Below are positions 20,627 to 31,900 of a stretch of 64,000 nucleotides of DNA, piece after piece. A program made the translations under genes and the position numbers. How positions within the stretch are numbered: position 1 is the first letter of the stretch; each line of letters opens with the position of its first letter. The notes under the pieces are model-generated. The model worked only from the letters and a program-made list of their open reading frames with translations, was not told where the DNA came from and did not search any database. This stretch comes from Clytia hemisphaerica (lineage: Eukaryota > Cnidaria > Hydrozoa > Leptothecata > Clytiidae), in assembly GCA_902728285.1 (NCBI GenBank), contig CACVBU010000414.1, positions 248,001 to 312,000 of the forward strand, written 5' to 3'.

Positions 20627-23151
20627 CGTATCATTGGTCGACGAATCGATGACGTATGACGCGGCAACGATGACGCAAGCGGCCAACAAAAAATGATTGG
20701 ATACGCAACGACGTTTTAACGTCTCTTCACCGTCGTCAGTGGATGCGTAACGTAGCAAATCTTTCAATCGCGTACGTGAGATATAAGAGACGTCTAAGAT
20801 ATTGATCGCGGCTTTGAGTATGAGGTCCACGTTGACGCCGTCACAGTTACGTTCTATGAGAGAGTGGGAGAAAACTGTCACTACTGAATTGATATATATT
20901 GATAATCATTTACGTGAAGTAGAAGCTTAACACACTTAACTTTACAAACCCTGTACTAAATTACATCCACCATTTTAAAGCCTTCATGTGGTCTTAACTT
21001 TTTTAGTTTTGAGGCTAAAAAGTTCTTAAAATGTTCTTATTTTCACGATAACATTATGCGAGTCTTTTTGTGCGATATCCTAAGAAACTTGCAGCTATAA
21101 GAGTCAGTGTAGCCTTAAAATGCTTTAACTTGTTTTTAAAATTTGGCCTCGCATTGAAGCCTGTTCTTATATAGTTTGTTCTTATAAAAAGAACGTGTAC
21201 ATATCATACTCTTACTGAATACTTCCAACAACATTTCGATGTGAACAATGGGTGTGGTCAAAGGTAATTGATAGTTGACGGTGGTTAAAACTCTCATTTC
21301 TGATTTGTTCACCGAAGACATGGAATAATGGAGGTTGCAAGCGGACAAATATCGTTTAACCTTTGATGGGTGGACAGCCTAAAAAGACAAAATTAAGATT
21401 AACCCTATTATTATCCAGCCTTTTTTGGAGGGGAATCCTATTATATAGGGGGTTGTTTCTACCACACCTTCTATAACTTTTGATCTAGAGGTGCTATGGA
21501 GTTACAACTTGGCACAAACATTCTCTACCACAATAGATATCTATAGAAAACTTGTGACCACACACCTTACAGGAATGTAAAGAAAATCATACCTTGTAAT
21601 GTGAAACAAGTTTACTAGAAATTTGTACACAGGTCATAGCACGCAGCACAACTTGATCTTTGATTCGAGCTTCAACAGAGGACCAATCAAGTTGCTTCTC
21701 CGCACTGGATGACGCTCGCACTATTTCTTGTAGCTCAGTGATATGAATTGTCATAAATCTGTGGAAGAAATTTGTTCAAGAATTTTTCACTTTTTATATT
21801 ATACAATCAAGTGACTACAATGTTGCAAATTTTTAACTACAATTAAAAGTAGTGATTTTTATCAAAAATTTAAAAATTTTCCAATTATTTTTCCAGTTAT
21901 GTCAAAGTATCAAAGTTTGTTCAAAATTTAAAAATTTGTGCAAAAAATGAAGTTTTCAAACATCGCAATATCTTTGAGGAATTGAGTTATTTGAGTTCCA
22001 TGAAGATAAAATTAGGGTGGTCTCTATGTCAAAATGGCCCAAAAAGTAGTTACATGTGTACTGAGATGATACCACTTTCTAAATTGGAGTGGATGTACAT
22101 ATATGAAAACCCTTTTAGTACTCATCTATCTTAGATTTTTGAAAACCTACGGTAAGTCAAATCCTATGATTCTTAAAATATAGCTATAAATCGAAATGAA
22201 TGAAAGTTCCTTACTGATCGAATAACTCAATAGCTGCATACTTCACTTCAACTGGCAACTCAAATTTCTGACAAAGGTTAAAAATCAACTCTAAAATAAC
22301 AAAAAGATATCTGAAAAACTCTTCAAATAATTAGTGTATCACATAAAGACTCGCTGAAGGACAAATTTGACTGTGTTCAATCTATTCGCCATAGTTTTAT
22401 TAAAGAATCAAAATTTATTACATAGTAAAAGCTTTCCAGCTACGCCATCGTCAGTACAAACAATGAAGAAAAAATTTGGCTCTTAACTCTGAAACATAAC
22501 TTTTATTACTATCTAAGAAAGTATTCTCTAAATAACTAGATACAGACAAACCATGTAAAACAAAGCAAACTTTTGGAATCTACCGAAAATTTCATAGTGA
22601 CCTTAAAAATATCTTCTTCAAATAAAAGAATGTGTAATCGGAATAAAAAATATCAAATGAAAAGCTGTTCTAATCAAATAAAAAGTTGTATAAAGAAGTG
22701 ACATTGGTCAAGTATCCTTCCTCAGCTAATTGAGTCACAGATCAGGTCAATATAGAGTTGCTGTTTTATGAGACTGTAAAAATAACAAAAGAGATAAACT
22801 AAATTCAAGAACTTTCGCTAAAGTGAAAAAATATCACTAGATAGGAAAGAACAGATATAGGACTTTTATGGAGTTATGCTTTTACAGAGTTATGCTTTTA
22901 CAGAGTTATGATTTTACGGTGCTCTACACTGCTGTTGTTACCTTAGGTAAATTCACCCCCATCTTTGAAATTCTAAGCAATTTTAAATTACCTGCAGCTT
23001 TGCCAATGTTGAATTTCCCTCTGTTGCTTGACAGATCAGCCATTGATTTTTCACATTTTTCTGCCAAAACTTTGAGACCTTCAGTAATGAGATCATCTCC
23101 AATAAATGTTTCACCCTCAACAAGACTTTCAGCTTTGGTAGAGTTTGACAT
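20627..23151 (-). CDS. CNTD1: CNTD1-like cyclin-fold protein (5 exons seen, 3' end missing)
   Basis: Exons 23151-22992, 22290-22215, 21758-21593, 21378-21216 and 20883-20627 join in phase to about 274 residues. The protein then needs at least one more exon, because exon 5 ends at a consensus donor (GATACG/GTAAGT). Features typical of the cyclin box: LPVEVKYAAIELFDQF, then VVLRAMTCVQISSKLVSHYK, then SEMRVLTTVNYQLPLTTPIV with HIEMLLEV. The last pair is the helix-3/4 region shared with CNTD1. CNTD1 acts in meiosis with HEI10/RNF212-type factors to mature crossovers; that role here is inferred from homology only. The acceptor of exon 5 is ambiguous by 3-6 bases (several in-frame AGs). A LINE lies within 150 bases upstream of the ATG, so the promoter is short or altered. 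Confidence 0.82.
20970..21197. mobile_element. TA-flanked MITE, family 2 (damaged copy)
   Basis: The right end TTGTTCTTATAAAAAGAACG then TG, followed by TA at 21198-21199, matches the family at 44932-45186. So do the internal AAGCCT...TTCTTAA phrases. The left terminus is no longer recognisable. Its right end lies only 19 bases from the donor of CNTD1 exon 4. Confidence 0.6.
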
Positions 23152-23297
23152 TATGTTGTTTTAAACTTCTTTGATTTTCTAAAATGAAAAATAATTTAAC
23201 AAAAATAAACTTGGATGGATGTTGAATTAAGTTTATTGAAGAAAGTATTCTTTTTACACTGTAGCCTTTATACCCAGACCGCTAACAATTTTCATGC

Positions 23298-26200
23298 CTT
23301 CAATTTGGTTTGGTGGGGATTTTAACCTACCAGATATCGACACCTAGAACCATCTACTTATGGGGGAGAGCCAACATTCAACATCTAAAAGAAACACTTG
23401 TTACAAAAGTAAACTTCTTCTGTGAAAACTTCAAAAACGACACAGTTGAAAACCAATGGTCAGACTTCAAAGGTATCGTAGAATCAACTATGAATGATAT
23501 CCCATCAAAATTAAGCTCACCACGTTTCAACCAACCTTGGTTCAACAGGACTTGCAACCGTTTACTAAAAAGAACAAAGAGACTTTACAGGAGAGCCAAA
23601 CGAACTCGAATGTACACTGATTGGGACAAATACAAAACAGCCTTTAAAGACTACAAGAAAGAATGCAAGGCTACTCATGACAAATTCTTACAAGAAAAAG
23701 TATTTGATGATGACTCTAACCCTAAAAAATTTTATTCATACATGAAAAGCAAACGTCAAGACAGCATTTCAATATCAGCACTAAAGGACAACAAGGGGGT
23801 CTTTATTATTGACGATTCAGGAAAAGCTAATGTCCTTAATCAGCAATACTGTAGTGTATTCTCAGTACCCGACAATAACAACCCAAAAATTGAAACACCA
23901 GAGATCAAAGATACAATGCGCGACATAATGATTTTCTTCTAATGGCATCAAATCTCTTCTAAATAAACTGCAACCAAATAAAGCCCCTGGTCCAGACAAC
24001 ATTTCTTCACGATTCATGAAAGAGTTTGCTGAGGAACTTACACCTGCTTTAGAACTCATATTCTCAACTTCACTCGAAAAAGGAGAACTTCCAAAAGACT
24101 GGCTTCATGCCCACGTATCACCAATCTACAAAGGTGGAAACAAAGACCGCTGCTCGCCAGAGAACTACCAACCAGTCTCACTAACGAGCATTTCATGTAA
24201 AATATTAGAACACATTATATATAGCAACATCATTAAACATCTGAACAAACACAATGCCATCACTGAGGTCCAACACGGTTTTAGAGAGAAAAGGTCATGC
24301 GAATCGCAACTGCTTATCGCTGTCAATGATTTTGCCAAAGCTCTCAACAACGGGGATCAGATGGACACCATATTGCTAGATTTCAGCAAAGCTTTTGACA
24401 AAGTTGATCATCGAAAACTTTGCCTCAAACTCGCCCACTACGGTATCAAGGGTAAATCCCTCAATTGGATCCAATCATTTCTATCAGGACAAACTCAACA
24501 AGTAATCTTAAATGGCAAATTTTCAGAGAAATCAAATGTTACCTCAGGAGTCCCACAAGGAACCGTCTTAGGACCTCTATTGTTCCTAGTCTATATTAAC
24601 GACATGCCATCAGCTGTTCTCTCCTTGCTTCGACTATTCGCAGACGACGCCTACCTATATCGAATTATCAAATCAATTTACCATGCCCTCATCCTTCAGC
24701 AAGATCTTAACAGTCTCCAAGTATGGGAAAAAGATTTCAACATGGAATTTCACCCCAAAAAATGCAAGGTCTTGACAATTACAAACAAAACGAAACCCTT
24801 GAAAACATCATACAGTATTCACAATGAAACCCTCGATAAAGTTGACTCTGCAAAATACTTTGGAGTCGAAATCCATAAAAAACTAAAATGGAATATTCAT
24901 GTGGCTAACATATGTAAAAAATCGAACCAGATCATCAACTTCCTACAGAGAAACCTACGAGGCTGCAACAGAACGATCAAATCCCATGCATACAAGATCT
25001 ACGTGAAACCCATTCTTAATTATGCATCCTCCGTCTGGAATCCAGTCAACAACGAAAGCCTCGCTAAACAACTGGAGCAAGTCCAACGAAAAGTTGCGCG
25101 TTTCGTCTACTCCAACTGGTCCTGGAAATCCAGCCCCACAACTATGATCAACGATCTTGGCTGGGAATCCCTTGAATTCGGTCGTAAGAAAAACAATTTA
25201 CTCATGCTTCACAAAATTGTTAATGAAAAAATTTCCCTACCAAAAGACTTCTTGCCCAAACGAGCAAGAATAAACAACAAATTCCAACAAGTGCATGGTA
25301 GAGTCCTGGCGTATTCCAACTCTTTTGTCCCTACCACCATTGACTGGTGGAACGAACTTCCGAATGAAGTGACCATGAATGATAACTTAACAACATTTTC
25401 TGACGAACTACTAAAACATATTTAAATCTCATTTATCCTAACTATATATTTTTACAGCTATAGCCTTACAATGAATCTTTACTTCCACTTTCAAGTCTTA
25501 GCACCTTACCCTAGAACAATCTTTGTGCCAAGTCTTAGCACCTTCAGTCTGGGAAATCCTCTCAATTGCACGCTTATGTTTCGAGGCCGTAAGCGCGCAA
25601 TTGCACGGTTATCAAAATGGCAGAATTTTTAAGCGTGTAATTACACGCGTATCGAAATTGTTCTGAAACGGGCGGTAAGCGTTAAGCAAGATTGACGGGT
25701 GACGGCTTTTGCGGTAAGCGTGTAATTGCACGCTTTAAAATTTCCTATATTTTTGACACGTAATTCCTTCCGAAAGCTCTGTTGAATTTCAAAAGCCTAG
25801 GGCAGTTTTACTCAAAATTTATTGTAGAAGAAGATTCCGTAAAAATGGATTGCCCGTTAAACCATGCCTTCGCCCGAATTAGAGAATTCTGAACCCCTTG
25901 AAATCCCTAAGCAATTTCAACCGGGGCGGGAGCGGGCGTAAATTATAACCATGCAATTACGCGCTTACGCCCTCGGAACATAAGCGTGCAATTGAGAGGA
26001 TTTCCCAGACTGACCTTCTCCTAGAAAAATCTTTGTGCCTTAATTCATTCATTCCTGCTTAGCATCTACTAATCTCTTGCATTATCTCTGAGCTTTACTC
26101 AATACTAGGAAGGAGTTTTATTTTTCTTTATTTTGTATATCAATAAAAATTTTTACTTAGCACATTAATTCATTTTTCATATCACTTTTCTTATGAAGTA

Positions 26201-26381
26201 CTATAGCCTTAGTCCCTTTGTTTAACTCTTGCTCTAGTACTTATATTCTTTCCCTTAATTTTAATAAAACTTGTACTTTATAACAATAATATTTATTTTA
26301 AATCTTAAATTTTATATGTGGCGAATATGGGCTCACGCCTAATGATGCTACTTAATTAAATAGATAGATAGATAGATAGAC
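23298..26381 (+). mobile_element. CR1/jockey-like LINE, internally deleted and frameshifted
   Basis: Starts abruptly with the tail of an APE-type endonuclease (IWFGGDFNLPDID, 23305-23343) in one frame. It then passes without the usual spacer into the endonuclease-RT linker in another frame (to 23942, stop). The RT domain runs to 25425. RT motifs seen: QPNKAPGPDNIS, STSLEKGELPKDW, DFSKAFDKVDH, SGVPQGTVLGPLLF, LFADDAYLYR and KYFGVEIHKKLKW, followed by the C-terminal region. There are at least two frameshifts and one deletion, so it cannot move on its own. The 3' region ends in a GATA-type simple repeat (26359-26381), as in CR1-like LINEs. A TIR element is inserted at 25545. Confidence 0.93.
25545..26012. 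mobile_element. TIR element with 5-bp TSD inserted in the LINE 3' region
   Basis: Both ends begin CAGTCTGGGAAATCCTCTCA and stay nearly identical for about 53 bases (to ...CGTAAGCGCG), flanked by ACCTT at 25540-25544 and 26013-26017. The interior repeats AAGCGTGTAATTGCACGC-like palindromes. The near-identity of the arms suggests a recent insertion. It has no ORF, and the 5-bp duplication does not point to one superfamily. Confidence 0.88.
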
Positions 26382-26497
26382 TTAGGTAACTCGTATATAT
26401 CAAGATTACGGGATTTCGAGTACGGGTTTTGTTTTCAGTGGTTTCATTTTCTATTTCAAGCCATCATTTTAGCAAAAGGTACTCGCCCATAGTTACA

Positions 26498-26594
26498 GGG
26501 GTTTGCGCAAAAAAAAAAACATAGAAAATTTTTCATTTGATGATTAATGCAATGAAAAATGAAACTTTTCTATGTTTTGATTTTGCGCAAACCC
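26498..26594. repeat. Short hairpin element
   Basis: GGGTTTGCGCAAAAA...CATAGAAAA at the left is mirrored by TTTTCTATG...TTTTGCGCAAACCC at the right around a loop of about 25 bases. It would fold into one stem of about 35 bp. No clear target duplication. Confidence 0.75.
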
Positions 26595-26599
26595 GTTAG

Positions 26600-28538
26600 C
26601 AGTGCGTCTCAAACCGCCATATTTCGAGAGCACGGAAGCGCGTCAAAACACCAGCTTTTTTAGAGTTTTGTCTCGTTTACCCAAACGCTGCAATCCTGCG
26701 TAGGCTTTGGGCTCAAGACTAGAACCCCCAATACGAGACATTGGCCTGGCCGAAAAAAAATCATCATCATCAATTTTGTTAATTGTCAGAGTCGTTTACT
26801 CACTGGAAATACGCAACTTTCTGAAGTTTCGTTTTTTTTCGGTTGTGCTTCATTTTAAAAATAACGAAGATGAAAAGTTACCATCAATCCCGCGAGTAAA
26901 AGAAAGTACTCCGACTAGTCTACGAAAAGTGCGCTCGCGCGGCGAATAGAATATCTCGCAAATTAATATATGCATAAAACTGACGAAATCCTTTCTTTTT
27001 TATGCTTAGGTGACGTCACCATCGATCCTGACTCAACAATGGAGAACCAAATTTGGCAATGTATAATTATTACGAGCGGCCGAGAAAGTTTGTGTGACGC
27101 AAAAATTGCGCGATAAACGAAGCCCTAGAAGAACGCCCACTGAAAATTGAAACCAGGAATTTATTGAATATTTCATTAATGAAGTATCAAACTTTTTGTT
27201 TTTTGTAATTATTATAAATTCATAATTTTTAAATACTATTTTTTGAATGTCAAAGGACAATTAAAGTGAATTTAAGCTGATTGGGTGGATATTGGGCGGA
27301 CGGGCGTTTTGCACGTGCCGAGATTGGAAATTAAATGAGAGTAAAAGACGGGGGCGTCTTAGTATGTAATATTAATTCATTATTCTTTTATTTTTATTTT
27401 CGCGAATGAAAAATGAATTTTTGATTTTTGAATTAAGGAAATATAGTATAATATATTGTATTTGATTGTCAATGCCAAAAAATACTTACGAATAATCTGC
27501 TGTGTTGCTTCGCTATTTACCCCCGGATTGTTTTAGTAGGCACTTCGGTCACGTAAATAAAAACACGTGTATATGTTGAAGCCGACTGTGGACTGACCGC
27601 AATTGCAATTACATAAATTATTGTGGAGGGAACGCTTGAGACGAATGTTTGGGAAATCAAAAAGACAACTTTTGTGAGAATGTTGAGTTTTGTTTATATG
27701 GCTGTTTGTGACGCACTGGTTAGACTCAGTTTTCTGTAAATAAAAAAAACAAAAACCAAGTCTTGTGCTTGCTGTACACTTATAGTTATATATATACCGA
27801 GTACCCAGCCAGCTATTTTTGCCTGATATGATGTCCAAAGCCTGAATGAAATCACTGAATACCTGAGAGTTGGCACCTATGACGAAAACAACAAACCAGA
27901 CCAAAAAGCAAAAGAAGTATTACATACTGACATACATGTGGGCCTATTGTACACTTATGCCAGTGATTTAACTTGTTACTGTTCAAGCTGTAGCTGACAT
28001 TGTGACTCTGGACCAAAAAAAAATGTAGACCATGTTGAATTTTGCGCGGGAAATCTTAAAGGGGCATTGAGCGCTGAAATCCCAAAAACAAGTTTAATGG
28101 GGTGCGTAATTGACGTATATAAAAACAAGAGCTGCAAAGATTTGAATAAATAGATAGAGGCCTGGCTCATATATACCAGCCCGAGAATCAAAAGATTTCA
28201 AAAAAAATATTTAATAGAGCTGTGATACTGACGGAACCCTAAAGAAACGAGGATCTCTAATACTTCTGGATGGTCTATGAGCTTACTGAACTTAAAAACA
28301 TCATAAAAAAGGAAATTTTGAAATGACAAATGGAAAATGAAGAAAAAAGCACGTACACGTAGTGATTTTCTTTTCTTTTGGCCGTGCTTGATACGGTTGT
28401 ACTCTGACTTCATTACTATACATTGATTAAAAAAAACTCAAAATGAAATTTAAAAAATATGTAATTCTTAAAGTTCGAAATAATAAATCAAAGTCTCTTT
28501 CTTTTAATTTGAACAAGTTCTGATATCATCTCGGCAGA
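26600..28538. other. Intergenic, no gene recognised
   Basis: Several 60-120-codon frames occur on both strands (for example the reverse-strand frame at 27533-27904). None shows splice-consistent extension, family likeness or raised GC. I do not call them genes. The segment probably includes the 3' UTR of PIPOX towards 29 kb. Confidence 0.4.
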
Positions 28539-28540
28539 TA

Positions 28541-28718
28541 CAGTAGACTCTCGTTCATTCGAATTTCTCTATTATTCGAACTTATTCTCTAATACGGACC
28601 TATTATTCTCAGTTTCTGTCAGAGAGAAACCCTCTTAAAATACTCTATAATTCGAATTTCTCTGTTATTCGAACAAATTAAATTCTACGTTCAAGTTCGA
28701 ATTAGCGACAGTCAACTA
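28541..28718. mobile_element. pogo/Tigger-like MITE, copy 1
   Basis: The left end CAGTAGACTCTCGTTCATTC and right end (other strand) TAGTTGACTGTCGCTAATTC are flanked by TA (28539-28540, 28719-28720). Internal ATTCGAATTTCTCT(A/G)TTATTC phrases are repeated. A related copy lies at 49124-49297. Confidence 0.8.
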
Positions 28719-28995
28719 TAATGTAAAGAATGTAAATCTTAAAATGACGAATCGAATCTACCGTTTTATTTAGTTTTCAAGCGACAAAAAAACGTCACAA
28801 TCAAAATTCTTTTATATGTGCGTCTAGCATTAAATGCCACTTTTTTAATACTCGTTTACCATCCAAGAGTTTCAATTCTAGCTTCTTCGGGATTTTCGAG
28901 CTCAATGGATGATACCCTAATTCGCGAAACCGGCGAAGCATTTTCAGTGTAAAAAATCAGTTCACGAGTTGTCCATATCAGAGGTATTGTCACCA

Positions 28996-31900
28996 TCAAA
29001 GATGAGACGAAGTTTGAATAATATTTTCGAATCTAGTCATTCTAAATTCCGATATATCATATCCGTGATTCTGATCAAGTGCCATATTCGCCAAAATCTT
29101 TCCTGTTATGGGTGCCATTTTGAATCCGGTACCTTTTAAAGAAATAAGAAGAAACCTTCACTCATAACATAAACACTCTGTAAATAAGTGAATTATTTCA
29201 AAGTTTTTGTGTACTTAGCGGAGGAAAAATAAAAAACATTCCAAGAGCCTATCAAATTTTTGAATTTATTTAAATAAGCTGATTATAGTTTCACGTTGAG
29301 CTAATTTGTTTTTAACAAAAGCAGGCGTTCCGAAATGATTGTCTTGGAGGGTCTGCTATCATTTCCAGTGTGAGCTTTTCAGGGTTTTCGAACTTAATAT
29401 ATGGTAGATCGACTTGATATTTTTAATCGGGAAATCGAGAATGTCACTCACCAGAAAAGCCAGCCCCGATAACGATATTCGAATATTTCGGATGAAAATC
29501 AAGTATGAAATCTTGGTCAGGAGTCTCCTATGGGAAATATAAATTCAACTTATTCTCAGGTTGTTCCAATTAGTTTACAACTCTTTCTCATTCAACCTGT
29601 AAGGTTTCTCCGCTCTGACTTTCGCCGATTGAATCGAGCTGGCACGGTTATTAATTGCACTGTAGATATTTTCTACAAAATTTTCTCCCGGGTGAAAATT
29701 GAATTGAGCAGTTGTTCCAATCAGTAAAATTTGACTGTTCCGTCAGCCTATACTATCTCACAACGCGATTTTTTTATCAATTTGTTGGACAATCTTACCG
29801 TCTACATAAAGGTCACTAAAAGGGGAATAATTTAGAAGGCGGGGATAAATTTGAAAACTGAGGATAGGATTGACGTCGCCCATAGGATTCATGCATCTGT
29901 TACATTTACATGCTATTTTCTATTGTTGTTGTCTTTGTGAAACTTATATCTCAATTCGCAAAAGAATATGCTTAACCATAAAAAGTTATGATTACTGCAG
30001 TGACGTAGAAAAATATCATGTACTAAAAACACGAATCCTATGAAATAGGTTAATAGAGATTTTGACGTAATTCCTTTCTGGTGAAGCCAAGTGAAGCCGA
30101 CCCAATCCCTTTTTGCATGTAGAGGGGCCATGTAGGGTTAGTTAATAGTAAAGTAGGGCGATGTTGAATTGCAGTGGATTTCGATTACCAAAATTATCAA
30201 AAAATTAATTTACAAACTTTTTCAAATTGAATCGATACGGATGTGGAGCAAAGATCGGTCCGAAAGAGGATAAAGAAAAACAATTTTTTGTTTATTCAGC
30301 ACAATATAACAATAGGCACCGTCCTGATATGAAACGAGAACACTTAAGAAAATAAAAACTTAAACTTACTGTGTATAGACAAGGTTCCACTATGGACGGT
30401 TTACACTCAACACCTTTCATTTGTTCCCGGATAAACCGTTTTTGATTTTCAAAATCCGGATTTTCAATATCGGGATAATCGCACGTGACTTGTTTTCCTC
30501 CGTGTAAACCGATCTTTAAAAAAAAGAGAAAGAGTTATTTATCAGGTTATAGAAATGCAACTACGACGTACGGATTTTCTTACGAGTTTTTACGGGCTAT
30601 TTGGATAGTTACGGGCTAAAAAGCACAAAATCTGTGGTGTGAAATTGCCAAAACTTACATCTTAGACATCTATTTGGAACTAAGAAAGTACTTGGGGTGA
30701 ATTGTTTAAGCTGTTAATCAAAACTCGCATCATAATTGGAACGTCGTAAATAGCTTCATTCTCGCAACGTCCGAAAATAATGTAATGTCAACAACACAAT
30801 GTTGCACACTAAAACTACCAGTGAAGGATGAGCGCCCTTTAGATCGGAAAAGAATTCTGGCTGAAATTCTTTTACATGTTTGTAAAAATTTGAAGTTAAG
30901 ATTAATATTTTCCTCGAAAATCGGCTAACAAAATTGACGTGTGTATGTAAGCGAAAAACCAGAAAATGAAAGAAGTTCAAATTTAAGAAATTCTTTTTTG
31001 ATATAGAAAGGAACCTTTATACTGAAACAAATTTGTGCTTGTTCAGCAAGGGAAGGGGAGAATATTGTTTTTTCGTTTTATTTAAGCAAAAGGTAGTAAG
31101 TATAACATACGTCTCTTAATCAACCATAGAACACCGATTACCTTTAGTAGTCCAGGATATTCGAGACAAGCAGTTCCATAGACATGGTATTTGTCCATCA
31201 TAAAAGAAGGAAAGCCTGACTCCACTGTTCCTTCCTTCTCCTTCAACACTTTCCAAAAACATAAATGAGTTCTGATTGGCTAAAATGAGAAAGATGTCGA
31301 TCAGACATATACTAAGTCTATCTAATATAGCCTTTGAAGACCATATTCAGAGTAAAAATCAAATCTATTTGCCGAGGCTCCTTGCATTTGATTAAAATCC
31401 TTAACACGGGGGGTGGAGGATGAATTGTCCAGGGGTATTGAAAAAATACCAAAAAATTGCAATGTCCAGGGGGTAAATCCCAATGTCCAGGGGTAATTAT
31501 TTGTGTCCACGGGGTTGATTTGATGTTTGTCCAGGGGTATAACCCGTGTCCAGGGGGTTAAAAATCAAAATGTCCAGTTCATGAAATAAATAATATATCC
31601 TCCACCCCCCATGAACGGATTTTTTCTGTAAGAGCCCATTCGTGGATGATTCTGTTTGATAAATAAATATTTCCCTTTTTCTATAATTTTCTACTATTCC
31701 CAAAACATCCCTTCATGGTGTAGGACATTTTCTTAACCCTTTGAGTGCCAATGTCGAGTATATTTGACATGGACTGTATAGGAAGCTGAAGCCCTCCTGT
31801 AATACCCAGTTTGAGTTAGAAATAGTCATTTTTGGTCTAACTCGTAGATGTTGGATTGGGCTTTATGGTCAAGTAAAATATATGTTAAAAGTGAGTCTTT

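Noticed and set aside
27533..27904. 123-codon reverse ORF
   Set aside because: Composition typical of chance AT-rich frames (many Cys/Tyr/Asn), no conserved motif and no neighbouring splice-linked exon.
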